From the NCBI GenBank assembly GCA_014189435.1, contig CP050293.1, forward strand, positions 501,001 to 565,000: a stretch of 64,000 nt of DNA. Direction: 5' to 3'. Numbering within the stretch: position 1 is the first letter of the stretch; every line of letters begins with the position of its first letter. The notes under the pieces were generated by a model. It was not told the origin of the DNA. It did not search any database and was given only the letters and a program-made list of their open reading frames with translations. The translations under genes were made by a program, and so were the position numbers. Of the stretch, positions 29,631 through 38,566 are shown one piece after another. The stretch comes from Mesorhizobium loti. Lineage in GTDB: Bacteria > Pseudomonadota > Alphaproteobacteria > Rhizobiales > Rhizobiaceae.

Positions 29631-30446
29631 TCAGACCGGCAGCCCGAGCTGCTTTCGCAGGCTTTTGTCGAAGGCGGACGAGGGGACGAAGCGGCGCAGC
29701 AAACTGACCTGGCGCGCCATTTTTCCCGCCGCGTAGCGTTTCTTGGGAGCGGGATCGATCGCAGCGGCCAAAACGGTTTTGGCTACCACTTCCGGCGCAT
29801 CGCCTTTTTCCATCGCTTTCCGCACTGATGTAGTCATGCTGGCGCGCGCGGAGTCATAGACATCAAGCAACTGATCGGGGGCGGCGAGATTGTCCTCGAA
29901 TGACGTACGGGTGTAGGCGGGCTCTACCAATGAAACTCGAATGCCGAACGGGCGTAATTCGTGATCGAGCGATTCGGAATAACCCTCGATGGCATGTTTG
30001 GTCGACGCGTAAAGTGCGAAATAGGGAGCGGGGATGAATCCCTGTACCGAACTCAAATTGACGATTCTGCCCTTCCCTTGGCGTCGCATTGCCGGCAACA
30101 CCGCGTTGGTCACGCGGAGAACGCCGAAGACGTTCACGTCGAACAGCGCCTGGGCCTGGGCGGTCGAGGACTCCTCCGCGCCGCCAAACAGACCCATGCC
30201 GGCATTGTTGACAAGCAGGTCGATGCGCCCGGCCTTGGCCAGAACGTCATCGACCATTTTCGCAACGGACGCGTCGTCGGTCACGTCGCAGGTCAGCATG
30301 GTAACGCCGTCGGATTGTTTGGAGGCTCCACGACGGCTGGTTCCGAATACGCGAAAGCCAGCGCTTAGCAAGGCTTCGGCGGTAGCCCGCCCGATTCCGG
30401 AAGATGCCCCTGTGACGAGGGCGACGCCAGGATTGGTCTTGTTCAT
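29631..30446 (-). CDS. Short-chain dehydrogenase/reductase
   Basis: 271 residues from the ATG at 30446; an ATG three codons upstream has no better site. TGASSGIG at the N-terminus, NNAG, Ser in NLSSVQG and catalytic Tyr-x3-Lys in LYASTKH. The C-terminal third (PAPKKRYAAGKMARQ) is that of the oxidoreductases of about 270 residues often annotated with unknown alcohol or ketone substrate. 70 bp downstream of the fabF paralogue on the same strand, so possibly in one transcript with it. Confidence 0.85.
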   Translation of the reverse strand: MNKTNPGVALVTGASSGIGRATAEALLSAGFRVFGTSRRGASKQSDGVTMLTCDVTDDASVAKMVDDVLAKAGRIDLLVNNAGMGLFGGAEESSTAQAQALFDVNVFGVLRVTNAVLPAMRRQGKGRIVNLSSVQGFIPAPYFALYASTKHAIEGYSESLDHELRPFGIRVSLVEPAYTRTSFEDNLAAPDQLLDVYDSARASMTTSVRKAMEKGDAPEVVAKTVLAAAIDPAPKKRYAAGKMARQVSLLRRFVPSSAFDKSLRKQLGLPV

Positions 30447-30516
30447 GGAAATCATATCTTTCTTTGTGTTGGATCGGAATTGGAGAAGCATGAAAGGTGG
30501 GTGTGAAGGGTGCCAA

Positions 30517-31818
30517 TCATGAGCGCCCCTGGCCCTCGCGTCGGGCCGCCGGGGCGGTCCAGCGCCTGAACAAGGCGCTGGCATTCACGCCGCCAAAGCC
30601 GAAGCCATTGGAGATCGCGTACTCCATCTCCATTGGCCGGGGCTCGTTTGCGACGAAGTCGATGCCGTCGGCGGCCGGATCGGGAGCGCTCAGATTGAGT
30701 GTCGGCGGTGCCATCTGGTCCCTGAGCGCCAGGATCGCGAAGATGGCTCCAAGCCCGCCGGCCGCGCCCAGCAGGTGTCCGGTCGCCGATTTGGTTGCGC
30801 TGACGGCTATCGCGAAATCGCGGCCGAACACGCTCTTGATCGCTTCGATCTCGCCCAGGTCGCCGACTGGCGTGGAGGTCGCATGCGCATTGAGATGACG
30901 AACCTCGTGCGGCGAAATCCCCGCTTGCGCAATCGCTATCTCCATGGCCCTGCGCGCGCCGCTGCCGTCTTCGGGACCAGAAGTGACGTGATGAGCATCC
31001 GCCGTCGTGCCGTAGCCGACGAGCTCGGCGAGCGGTGTTGCGCCGCGTGCCAGCGCGTGGCTCAACGCCTCGATGACCAGCACGCCGGCTCCTTCGCCCA
31101 TGACGAAGCCGTCCCGCGATATGTCGAAGGGACGCGAGGCTTGAGCCGGCGCCCAATTGAAGCCGGTTGAAAGAGAGCGTGCCGCAGCAAACCCACCGAG
31201 ACTGACGACGTTCATGCATGCTTCCGTGCCGCCGCAAACGGCAATATCAGCCTCGTTCGCGCGGATGAGACGGGCCGCGTCGCCGATCGCCTGGATGCCG
31301 GCCGCACACGCCGTCACTGGTGCGCCCAATGGACCTTTGAAGCCATGACGGATTGAGATCTGGCCTGCTGCGAGGTTCACCAGGAAGGACGGCACCGTAA
31401 AAGGCGACAGGCGGCGGGCGCCACGCAGGTCGACCGTGCGCACGGCTTCTGTGATGGCGGGGAACCCGCCGACCCCCGAAGCGATGATCGTTGCCGTGCG
31501 CAGGCGGTCCGTTTCCAAGGCAGGCTTCCATTTCGCCTGTGCAAGCGCCTCTTCCGCCGCGGCCAGCGCAAAGAGAATGAACCGATCCACCTTGCGCTGA
31601 TCTTTTGCGGACAGGACGCCATCAGGATCGAAGCCAGCGTCGGGGTCTTCTTCCAGGGAGGGAACCACGCCGCCAATCTTCGCCGGCAGGTCTCCCACCA
31701 TATCGTCCGGAAGCCTACGAATGCCCGAACGGCCGGCCAGCAGGCGCGACCATGACGCTTCAACATTGGCGCCAAGGGGCGTGACTGCTCCCATGCCTGT
31801 AACAACAATCCGTCGCAT
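30517..31818 (-). CDS. fabF: Beta-ketoacyl-ACP synthase II (FabF paralogue)
   Basis: 433 residues, slightly longer than the usual about 415. Condensing-enzyme triad complete: Cys in VTACAAG, His in NAHATSTPVGD and His in KSATGHLLGAAGG; C-terminal NGFGFGGVNAS. It elongates acyl-ACP with malonyl-ACP in the cytoplasm. It stands apart from fab operons, next to an SDR and a TetR-controlled RND pump, so it is likely an accessory copy for a special acyl chain or a resistance function rather than the housekeeping enzyme; that is inference. Confidence 0.9.
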   Translation of the reverse strand: MRRIVVTGMGAVTPLGANVEASWSRLLAGRSGIRRLPDDMVGDLPAKIGGVVPSLEEDPDAGFDPDGVLSAKDQRKVDRFILFALAAAEEALAQAKWKPALETDRLRTATIIASGVGGFPAITEAVRTVDLRGARRLSPFTVPSFLVNLAAGQISIRHGFKGPLGAPVTACAAGIQAIGDAARLIRANEADIAVCGGTEACMNVVSLGGFAAARSLSTGFNWAPAQASRPFDISRDGFVMGEGAGVLVIEALSHALARGATPLAELVGYGTTADAHHVTSGPEDGSGARRAMEIAIAQAGISPHEVRHLNAHATSTPVGDLGEIEAIKSVFGRDFAIAVSATKSATGHLLGAAGGLGAIFAILALRDQMAPPTLNLSAPDPAADGIDFVANEPRPMEMEYAISNGFGFGGVNASALFRRWTAPAARREGQGRS

Positions 31819-31865
31819 CTATTTTCCTATCAAATTGGGTGCAGCGCCGGCACTGCGCACGCCGC

Positions 31866-32444
31866 TCAAGCGCCAGCTGTTTCGCGAACCTGATCGCTCG
31901 CCGCATCCAGAAAGGCCTGCGCGAGGTCAGGATCGTTGACGACCCGCGAGAGGAGCGCCGCACCGACCATTGTCGAGAGAATGGCCATGGCCTTCCTATC
32001 GGACTGCTCGCCATTGGCCTCGGCAATGAAACGGCCGAGGATCTCCAGATGCTCGTTGATGCCTGCTTCGAACGACGCTTTCACGTCCTGGCCCTGTCTG
32101 GCGGCATCCGAACCGAGTGCCACGATCGGGCATCCGTCCATCCTCTCTCCGCGATGGCCCATGCTGAGATAGAAGGAGATCACTGCTTCGAGCGGATGCT
32201 CAGGGTTTGCCGCGGTTGCGGCCGACCATCGGTGGGTGGCGCTCTCCATTGCCCGCCTGGACGCTTGAGCTGCCAAGTCCTCCTTTGACTCGAATTGCTT
32301 GTAAAAGGCGCCCTGTGTCAGCCCGGCACCCTTCATCAGATCCTTGAGGCCGATGCCGTCAAAGCCGCGCTCCCGAAAAAGCCGGCTTGCCACATTGATC
32401 ACGGTTTCGCGGTTTTCCGCGGCCTGACTACGACTCACACGCAT
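31866..32444 (-). CDS. TetR-family transcriptional repressor
   Basis: 192 residues from the ATG at 32444 (AAGGAA at about 7 bases); an earlier ATG at 32468 lies inside the inverted repeat and has no ribosome site. N-terminal helix-turn-helix: INVASRLFRERGFDGIGLKDLMKGAGLTQGAFYKQF is the textbook TetR pattern. The ligand domain is of the type with a conserved GCP motif (DGCPIVAL). Divergent from the RND operon, with an inverted repeat between them, so it probably represses that pump and itself. Confidence 0.9.
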   Translation of the reverse strand: MRVSRSQAAENRETVINVASRLFRERGFDGIGLKDLMKGAGLTQGAFYKQFESKEDLAAQASRRAMESATHRWSAATAANPEHPLEAVISFYLSMGHRGERMDGCPIVALGSDAARQGQDVKASFEAGINEHLEILGRFIAEANGEQSDRKAMAILSTMVGAALLSRVVNDPDLAQAFLDAASDQVRETAGA

Positions 32445-32459
32445 CGTCAATTTCCTTTT

Positions 32460-32506
32460 AGATTGCATTCGTAATCTATAATCGATATAGAGGGTGAATG
32501 CAATCT
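32460..32506. promoter_or_regulatory. Operator candidate between tetR and the RND operon
   Basis: Perfect 11-bp inverted repeat AGATTGCATTC (32460-32470) and GAATGCAATCT (32496-32506), spacer 25. Inside it lies a second dyad CTATA-ATCGA-TATAG (32476-32490), and TATAAT at 32477-32482 could be a -10 for the + strand operon. It covers both promoter regions in the 84-bp gap. Confidence 0.65.
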
Positions 32507-32528
32507 ATTTTGAGATGAGGCGACCAGC

Positions 32529-33638
32529 GTGAAAAAGAGAACCGTTATCGTATTGGGATCGACCCTGACGGCGATGTCATGGGCGGCGGCATTCGCCACG
32601 TTTGCTACTCCTGCGCAGGAAGCCCCTTTGGTGACCGACCCGAGGCAGGAAGCACCATTCGTCAGACTGGTGTCGGCAGCGCCGGTGACCGGATCAGAAC
32701 GCGGCTTCACCGGCATCATCGGGGCGAGGGTGCAGAGCAATCTCGGCTTTCGGGTTCCCGGCAAGATCGTGGAACGGCTGGTGGACGTCGGTCAGAATGT
32801 CAAAGCCGGTCAGCCGCTGATGCGGATTGACGATACCGATCTGCGCCTTGCGCTTTCGGCGAAGCGCAACGCCGTTGCCGCAGCGCGTGCAACCGTCGTT
32901 CAGACACAGCCGGATGAACGGCGATACGCCAGCTTGCTCGGCAGTGGGTGGGTCACACCCCAGCGCTACGAACAGGCAAAGGCTGCGATGGATACCGCCG
33001 AGGCGCAACTCGCCGCCGCCGAGGCCGACGCACGGGTCGCCGAAAACGAAGCGGCCTATGCAGTCCTTTTGGCGGACGCGGATGGAATGGTGGTTGAAAC
33101 GCTCGGCGAGCCTGGGCAGGTCGTCGCTGCCGGCCAGCCAATCATCCGGATCGCCAAAGCCGGCCCCCGCGAAGCGGTGGTCACGCTTCCCGAAACGATC
33201 CGGCCGGCGATCGGCTCTGCGGCCGAGGCCAGCGTGTATGGTGGCGATGAGCGTCGCTACTCAGCGCATCTGCGGCAGTTGTCGGACTCCGCCGATGCCC
33301 AGACCCGCACCTATGAGGCCCGCTATGTGCTCGACGGCGAGGCTGCCGCGGCACCGCTTGGCGCGACGGTAACCATTCGGCTTGCAAGCCAGGTGAAGCA
33401 GCCGGAGGTTCAGGTGCCACTGGGAGCCGTGCTCGATGATGGCCGGAAGACCGGCGTTTGGGTGTTGGATAGCGCCACCTCGACCGTACACTTTCAGCCC
33501 GTCCAGCTTGTTCGTGTAACCAGCGAGACCGCTGTGATCTCAGGATTGAATTCCAACGTTCCCATTGTGTCGCTCGGCGCCCACCTCCTGCAGGAGGGCG
33601 CTCTCGTCCGGACTGCGTCCGAAAGCGGGAACAAATGA
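32529..33638 (+). CDS. RND efflux membrane fusion protein
   Basis: 369 residues. N-terminal membrane or signal segment (residues 5-28), then the lipoyl half GFRVPGKIVERLVDVGQNVKAG, an alpha-hairpin (about 115-170, AKRNAVAAARATV and MDTAEAQLAAAEAD), the second lipoyl half with ADADGMVVETLGEPGQVV, and a beta-barrel domain. Periplasmic adaptor between the RND pump and an outer-membrane channel, which is not encoded here. Overlaps the pump gene by ATGA. Under the TetR operator. Confidence 0.9.
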   Translation: MKKRTVIVLGSTLTAMSWAAAFATFATPAQEAPLVTDPRQEAPFVRLVSAAPVTGSERGFTGIIGARVQSNLGFRVPGKIVERLVDVGQNVKAGQPLMRIDDTDLRLALSAKRNAVAAARATVVQTQPDERRYASLLGSGWVTPQRYEQAKAAMDTAEAQLAAAEADARVAENEAAYAVLLADADGMVVETLGEPGQVVAAGQPIIRIAKAGPREAVVTLPETIRPAIGSAAEASVYGGDERRYSAHLRQLSDSADAQTRTYEARYVLDGEAAAAPLGATVTIRLASQVKQPEVQVPLGAVLDDGRKTGVWVLDSATSTVHFQPVQLVRVTSETAVISGLNSNVPIVSLGAHLLQEGALVRTASESGNK

Positions 33639-36600
33639 TGAGCTTCAATCTGTCCGCGATCGCCGTTCGCGAACGCGCCGTCACCCTGTTCTTCATCCTC
33701 TTGCTGGTGGCTGCCGGTGCCTACGCCTTCCTCATGCTCGGCCGGGCCGAGGACCCGAGCTTCACCATCAAGACCATGACGGTTACGACGGCATGGCCGG
33801 GCGCGACGGCGCGCGAGATGCAGGATCTCGTCGCCGAACCGTTGGAGAAGCGGCTTCAGGAATTGACCTGGTACGACAGGGTCGAGACGACCGCACGGCC
33901 AGGGTATGCGTATATGACGGTCACGCTGAAGGACAGCACACCGTCATCCGTCGTGCAGGAGGAGTTCTACCAGGCTCGCAAGAAACTCGGGGATGAAGCC
34001 CGCAACCTGCCGCCCGGCGTCTTCGGCCCCTTCGTCAACGACGAGTATTCGGATGTGAGCTTCGCCCTTTATGCGCTGAAGGCCAAAGGCATGCCGATGC
34101 GGGAGCTCGCGAGGCAGGCGGAGGTGATCCGCCAGGACCTCCTGCACGTGCCCGGCGTCAAGAAGATCAACATCCTTGGTGAACGTCCCGAACAGATATT
34201 CGTGGAGTTTTCCTATGCCAAGCTGGCAACCCTCGGCGTGTCGGCACAGGACATCGTCTCCGCCTTGCAGCGGCAGAACACCGTCACGCCCGCAGGCTCG
34301 ATCGACACAATGGGGCCGCGGCTCTTCATTCGGGTCGATGGCGCTTATGACAGCGTTCAGGCGATCGCCGACACGCCTATTGTCGCTGCGGGGCGGACGT
34401 TGAAGCTCTCCGACATTGCCGAGGTCAGCCGCGGCTATGAGGACCCTCCCACATACCTCATCCGGCGTCAGGGCGAGCCCACCATCATGCTCGCGGCGGT
34501 TATGCAGAAGGGCTGGGATGGACGCGCGCTCGGCAAGGCACTTGAGGACAAGACTGCCGCGATCGCACAAACACTGCCGCTCGGCATGACGCTCGACAAG
34601 GTAAGCGACCAAGCCGTCAACATCACCTCGGCGGTCGACGAATTCATGTTGAAATTCGCGATGGCGCTCGGCGTCGTGCTGCTGATCAGCCTGATCAGCA
34701 TGGGATGGCGTGTCGGAATCGTCGTGGCGGCTGCCGTCCCTCTGACGCTCGCCGTCGTGTTCCTCATCATGCTGGAAACCGGCCGGTTCTTCGATCGCAT
34801 CACGCTCGGCGCCCTCATTCTGGCGCTTGGTCTTCTCGTGGACGACGCCATCATCGCCATCGAGGTGATGGTGGTGAAGATGGAAGAGGGCATGGACCGC
34901 ATCAAGGCGGCGGCCTATGCATGGAGCCACACTGCGGCGCCGATGCTATCGGGAACTCTGGTGACGATCGCGGGCTTCGTGCCGGTGGGTTTTGCGCGCT
35001 CGACGGCCGGCGAATACGCCGGCAACATTTTTTGGGTCGTGGGGTTCGCCCTCATCGTCTCATGGGTCGTGGCGGTGGTCTTCACGCCCTATCTCGGCGT
35101 CAAAATGCTGCCCGCGATCAAACCGGTCGAAGGCGGTCACCACGCCATTTACAACACGCCTAACTATCGACGTTTGCGGCGGCTCATCACCTTTGCCGTG
35201 CGGCATAAATTTGTAACCTGCGGTATCGTCGGCATCGCCTTCGCGCTTTCCGTCGTCGGTATGGGGGGCATCAAACAGCAGTTCTTTCCGACATCCGACC
35301 GCCCCGAAGTGTTGGTGGAGGTTCGCCTGCCGGAAGGTGCCAGCATCGAGACGACAACCGCCGCGGTCGAGAAGCTCGAACATTGGTTGGATAGCCAGCC
35401 CGAGGCCAAGATCGTGACGAGCTATGTCGGTCAGGGCGCTCCGCGCTTCTTCTTCGCGATGGCACCGGAACTGCCTGATCCTGCCTTCGCGAAGATCGTC
35501 GTGCTGACCCCGGACGCCGAAGCGCGTGAGGCGTTGAAGCACCGGCTCCGGGAGGCCGTGGCGCAGGGGCTTGCGCCCGAGGCGTATGTCCGCGTTACGC
35601 AACTCGTGTTCGGCCCTTACACGCCGTTCCCGGTCGAGTTCCGGGTCATGGGACCCGATTCCACGCAACTCTACGGCATTTCCGAAAAGGCCCTCGACAT
35701 CATGCGGGGCGTCCCGGACGTGCGACAGGCCAACCGCGACTGGGGCAATCGCACGCCCGTACTTCGCTTCGTCCCGGATCAGGATCGACTAAACCTTATC
35801 GGCCTCTCGCCGGCGGAGGTGGCACAGCAACTGCAATTCCTCCTCACCGGCATCCCCGTTACGCAGGTTCGCGAGGATATCCGCAATGTCCCCATCGTGG
35901 CACGCAGCGCCGGCGGTGAGCGGCTGGATCCGGCGCGTCTGGCGGATTTCTCACTCGTGAGCCGAGACGGCCGCTCGATTCCGCTCGACCAGATCGGGCA
36001 TTCGGAAATCCGTCAGGAAGAGCCAATCCTGAAGCGCCGCGATCGCACGCCCGTTGTCACGATCCGCGCGGACATCAATGAGGCGACGCAGCCTCCGGAG
36101 GTCTCCAAGCAGATCATGAAGGCCCTTCAGCCTTTGATTGCGTCACTTCCGGCCGGCTATCACATCGAAATGGGCGGATCGATCGAAGAGGCGGAAAAGG
36201 CCAATACCGCCCTGGCTAAAGTCTTCCCGGCCATGATAGCCGCCATGCTGATCGTCATCATGCTGCAGGTGCGATCCTTCTCAACGATGTTCATGGTCGT
36301 GCTGACAGCACCGCTTGGCCTTGTCGGCGTCGTGCCGATGCTGCTCACCTTCCACCAGCCCTTCGGCTTCAACGCCATTCTGGGCATGATAGGGCTGGCC
36401 GGCATCCTGATGCGCAACACGCTGATCCTGACTGAACAGATCAAGGAAAACCGCGCTGCCGGCATTGACGACTATCACGCCGTCATCGAGGCCACCGTGC
36501 AACGCACCCGGCCCGTCATTTTGACCGCACTTGCCGCCGTGCTGGCCTTCATCCCCCTCACGCACTCCGTCTTCTGGGGTTCAATGGCCTATACACTGAT

Positions 36601-36766
36601 CGGCGGCACGGCGGCCGGCACGGTGTTGATCCTGCTCTTCCTCCCCGCGCTCTACACTGCGTGGTTCCGAATCAAGCCGACTGCGGATGAGGTCCCGACT
36701 GCGGATGAAATCAATGAGGTTTCGACGGAGGAACTGGAAATGCGACCAGTTATGGCTGCTGAGTAG
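33635..36766 (+). CDS. RND-family inner-membrane efflux transporter
   Basis: 1043 residues, the normal length. Twelve membrane segments in the 1+5 and 1+5 arrangement: first at residues about 15-35, the next block around 335-480 with GLLVDDAIIAIEVMV (the proton-relay Asp pair in segment 4), and the last block from about 865, with GMIGLAGILMRNTLILTEQI. Two large periplasmic loops between. Proton-driven export of small hydrophobic compounds; the subfamily resembles uncharacterised pumps rather than AcrB. Start shares ATGATG with the adaptor stop. Confidence 0.92.
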   Translation: MMSFNLSAIAVRERAVTLFFILLLVAAGAYAFLMLGRAEDPSFTIKTMTVTTAWPGATAREMQDLVAEPLEKRLQELTWYDRVETTARPGYAYMTVTLKDSTPSSVVQEEFYQARKKLGDEARNLPPGVFGPFVNDEYSDVSFALYALKAKGMPMRELARQAEVIRQDLLHVPGVKKINILGERPEQIFVEFSYAKLATLGVSAQDIVSALQRQNTVTPAGSIDTMGPRLFIRVDGAYDSVQAIADTPIVAAGRTLKLSDIAEVSRGYEDPPTYLIRRQGEPTIMLAAVMQKGWDGRALGKALEDKTAAIAQTLPLGMTLDKVSDQAVNITSAVDEFMLKFAMALGVVLLISLISMGWRVGIVVAAAVPLTLAVVFLIMLETGRFFDRITLGALILALGLLVDDAIIAIEVMVVKMEEGMDRIKAAAYAWSHTAAPMLSGTLVTIAGFVPVGFARSTAGEYAGNIFWVVGFALIVSWVVAVVFTPYLGVKMLPAIKPVEGGHHAIYNTPNYRRLRRLITFAVRHKFVTCGIVGIAFALSVVGMGGIKQQFFPTSDRPEVLVEVRLPEGASIETTTAAVEKLEHWLDSQPEAKIVTSYVGQGAPRFFFAMAPELPDPAFAKIVVLTPDAEAREALKHRLREAVAQGLAPEAYVRVTQLVFGPYTPFPVEFRVMGPDSTQLYGISEKALDIMRGVPDVRQANRDWGNRTPVLRFVPDQDRLNLIGLSPAEVAQQLQFLLTGIPVTQVREDIRNVPIVARSAGGERLDPARLADFSLVSRDGRSIPLDQIGHSEIRQEEPILKRRDRTPVVTIRADINEATQPPEVSKQIMKALQPLIASLPAGYHIEMGGSIEEAEKANTALAKVFPAMIAAMLIVIMLQVRSFSTMFMVVLTAPLGLVGVVPMLLTFHQPFGFNAILGMIGLAGILMRNTLILTEQIKENRAAGIDDYHAVIEATVQRTRPVILTALAAVLAFIPLTHSVFWGSMAYTLIGGTAAGTVLILLFLPALYTAWFRIKPTADEVPTADEINEVSTEELEMRPVMAAE

Positions 36767-37149
36767 GGCACCGTTGCCGAGCCTCGTTTGTCTGCACGGG
36801 GCGCTGGCGGGTTCGTGTGTCGATGCTAGTGAGAGCAATCAGTATGGCCAACGGTAGCGGATGCCCACGTAACCGATTGATATTATTGACCAAATGGTAG
36901 CGGGAGAGGGATACTTTAATCGTTATAATTCAGATGTTTATGTCGGAAGTACCGTGAATCTTTGCGGTATTCCGCCACACGGCAACCCGTGATCGGCGGA
37001 GTTCTTACACTGCGGCGAGACCCATTTGCATCGCCGCCTTGTGAAGTTAGATTCCCGCTACAAATCGGTGCGCCGCTGTCGGCATTGCCGAGAATTAGCC
37101 CAGACAATTTGATCTGTGGCACCGCTGCTGATTTTCTTTGGAGTTCTGC
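36767..37149. other. 383-bp gap with the distal att-like repeat
   Basis: The first about 130 bp follow the RND gene and look like ordinary chromosome. At 36895-36911 comes the 17-bp copy of the tRNA 3' end; beyond it composition falls. TACCG (36950-36954) and CGGTA (36965-36969) form a small dyad upstream of the island gene. No gene seen. Confidence 0.6.
36895..36911 (+). repeat. Distal att-like copy of the tRNA 3' end
   Basis: 17 bases identical to 38250-38266 and different on both sides (A versus C before, T versus C after). No tRNA body adjoins it. Confidence 0.75.
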
Positions 37150-37809
37150 ATGACCAAGCTACGTGGCATCATACGCTCAGAACCTGGGAAACATCGGTTG
37201 CATTTCCATCTGTTCCAAATTTGCATCTATCTGGACGCATTGAGCACGGCCATTGCCCTCAATGAGAAAATCCGCCGCTTTGAGGTTTGCATTATAGGCA
37301 GCGACCTCTTCGGCGTGAAGATCGAGATACCTATGCCGCTTGAAGAAGGCGCGGTAGCTCATGCCATTGCCGACCGAAACCCCGTGGCGATCGAAATGAG
37401 GATCACTGATAACGACATGGGAAGACAGGCCGCTAATATGGCTGCCTTGGGATTAAAGAAAAAATCCACCAATGGTTTTCAAGGAACGCCATACTTCTTC
37501 GCCAGCGTTTTCGTGATGTTTTGGGACCTATACGTGGATGATCTCAAAGCAATCCTTGGCAAAGATTACTATACGCAATGGCCACCAATCTTGAATTTTG
37601 CCCGAGTGATACGCAATGCCTGCGCCCATGGCGGCCGCGTGTATTTCACGAATATGACCGCAGCATCGGTTCATTGGCACCATTACCAACTATCACCAAC
37701 CGACAATGGTCGTGTGATCATCGGCGATGAATTTCACGTTTCCGATGTCATGATTCTTCTGTTTGAAATCAGCGATGAGATGGATCGGCTCGGCATTCCC
37801 AATCGCTAA
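37150..37809 (+). CDS. Unknown protein with an RNxxxH (HEPN-like) motif, island cargo
   Basis: 219 residues from the ATG at 37150 (TGGAG six bases upstream); 37138 would add four residues. No recognised family. Visible: an N-terminal helical stretch (FHLFQICIYLDAL), a middle part with two Lys runs, then FARVIRNACAHGGRVYF at about residues 155-171. The R-N-x3-H motif in a helix followed by a turn is the hallmark of HEPN ribonuclease-like domains in toxin and abortive-infection proteins, but I see no second conserved feature. Base composition is clearly AT-richer than the neighbours, with rare codons, and it is the sole gene between att-like repeats, so horizontally acquired cargo with a defence role is possible. 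Function unproven. Confidence 0.65.
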   Translation: MTKLRGIIRSEPGKHRLHFHLFQICIYLDALSTAIALNEKIRRFEVCIIGSDLFGVKIEIPMPLEEGAVAHAIADRNPVAIEMRITDNDMGRQAANMAALGLKKKSTNGFQGTPYFFASVFVMFWDLYVDDLKAILGKDYYTQWPPILNFARVIRNACAHGGRVYFTNMTAASVHWHHYQLSPTDNGRVIIGDEFHVSDVMILLFEISDEMDRLGIPNR

Positions 37810-38249
37810 CTTTTCGTATCTCCCAAGACACTCGACGAGCGTATTTGGTCACGCGCTTAGAAGGGCGCCTATTTCCCTGTTCAAACGCCCGCTGGAAGAG
37901 TGAGTGCCGCCGCAGCACTCACTTGACGAAGCCCGGCTACCACCACCGTTTTAGGTGCGATCAAGGGCTGGCGTCCTAAGCCCCTGTAAGCACGTAATTT
38001 CACGTTTCTGCGGGACCTAGAGGCACTGCGGGATGCGTCGAAGTTTACGGTATCGGACGTTTGCTCGATACCGTAATTTGATACCGTAAATACCGTAGTT
38101 GCAAATTTTCGGGTGTTCGAGACGCGAAAACCAAGGTCCTAGAAATCAAATGAAATCAATGGCTTACCCCTGCCGCGCAAGCGAGCCACGGGGAATGTGG
38201 TAGCCGCCGTAAGCCAAAAAAGCCTTTAAAATCAACGGCTTAGTGAGAC
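37810..38249. other. 440-bp noncoding end of the mini-island
   Basis: No gene seen. It holds the hairpin-prone GAGTGAGTGCCGCCGCAGCACTCACTTG around 37900-37925 and the TACCGTA boxes at 38044-38097, and ends at the tRNA 3' end. Confidence 0.6.
38044..38097. repeat. Cluster of GATACCGTAA iteron-like boxes
   Basis: TTTACGGTATC (38044-38054) in inverse orientation to GATACCGTAA (38067-38076), GATACCGTAAA (38080-38090) and a core TACCGTA (38091-38097). Four copies of one box within 54 bp, about 150 bp from the tRNA junction, where arm-type integrase or excisionase sites usually lie. Confidence 0.65.
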
Positions 38250-38326
38250 TGGTAGCGGGAGAGGGACTTGAACCCCCGACCCCAGGATTATGATTCCCGT
38301 GCTCTAACCAACTGAGCTACCCCGCC
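38250..38326 (-). tRNA. tRNA-Met (CAU), elongator type
   Basis: 77 nt with encoded CCA. Seven-pair acceptor stem (GGCGGGG with TCCCGCT), D arm AGCTCAGTTGGTTAGAGC, anticodon loop ATCATAA with anticodon CAT, T arm GGGGGTTCAAGTCCCT. No C1-A72 mismatch, so not the initiator. A tRNA-Ile with lysidine at the same anticodon cannot be excluded from sequence alone. The 3' 17 bases are duplicated at 36895. Confidence 0.93.
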
Positions 38327-38566
38327 AGGGCGGCGAAAGGCCCGAAATCCGCCTCAAATCGAAAGGCATGTCGGGGGCGTTCGCCAAGGTCGCGCGGATA
38401 TAAGGTTGGGAGGGTGAGCCTGTCAAGCTTCGAAGCAACCGGCTTGCCGGCTTATCGTCATTATCGAAAAGCTTTGCCGCGCAGACATTTGGTTGCTGCC
38501 GCCGGGGTTGAGTTCGAAGGGGCACGTCGCTATGTCTCGGCCACGAGTTTTTAGAGTTTGAAACAG

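Larger units (their letters stand above)
36895..38266. mobile_element. Putative 1.4-kb mini-island integrated at a tRNA(CAU) gene
   Basis: Bounded by a perfect 17-bp direct repeat, TGGTAGCGGGAGAGGGA, at 36895-36911 and at 38250-38266, the latter being the 3' end of the tRNA gene. This is how tyrosine-recombinase elements sit at tRNA genes. Inside are one gene of unlike composition, repeated TACCGTA boxes and noncoding sequence, but no integrase. It may be a deletion remnant or a non-autonomous element mobilised in trans. Confidence 0.7.

Noticed and set aside
36840..36860. A GGTAGCGG at about 36853 as a third att copy
   Set aside because: Only 8 matching bases; not distinguishable from chance.
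38044..38097. GATACCGTAA boxes as a plasmid-type replication origin
   Set aside because: No replication initiator gene nearby; position at a tRNA-linked element makes recombinase or regulator sites more likely.
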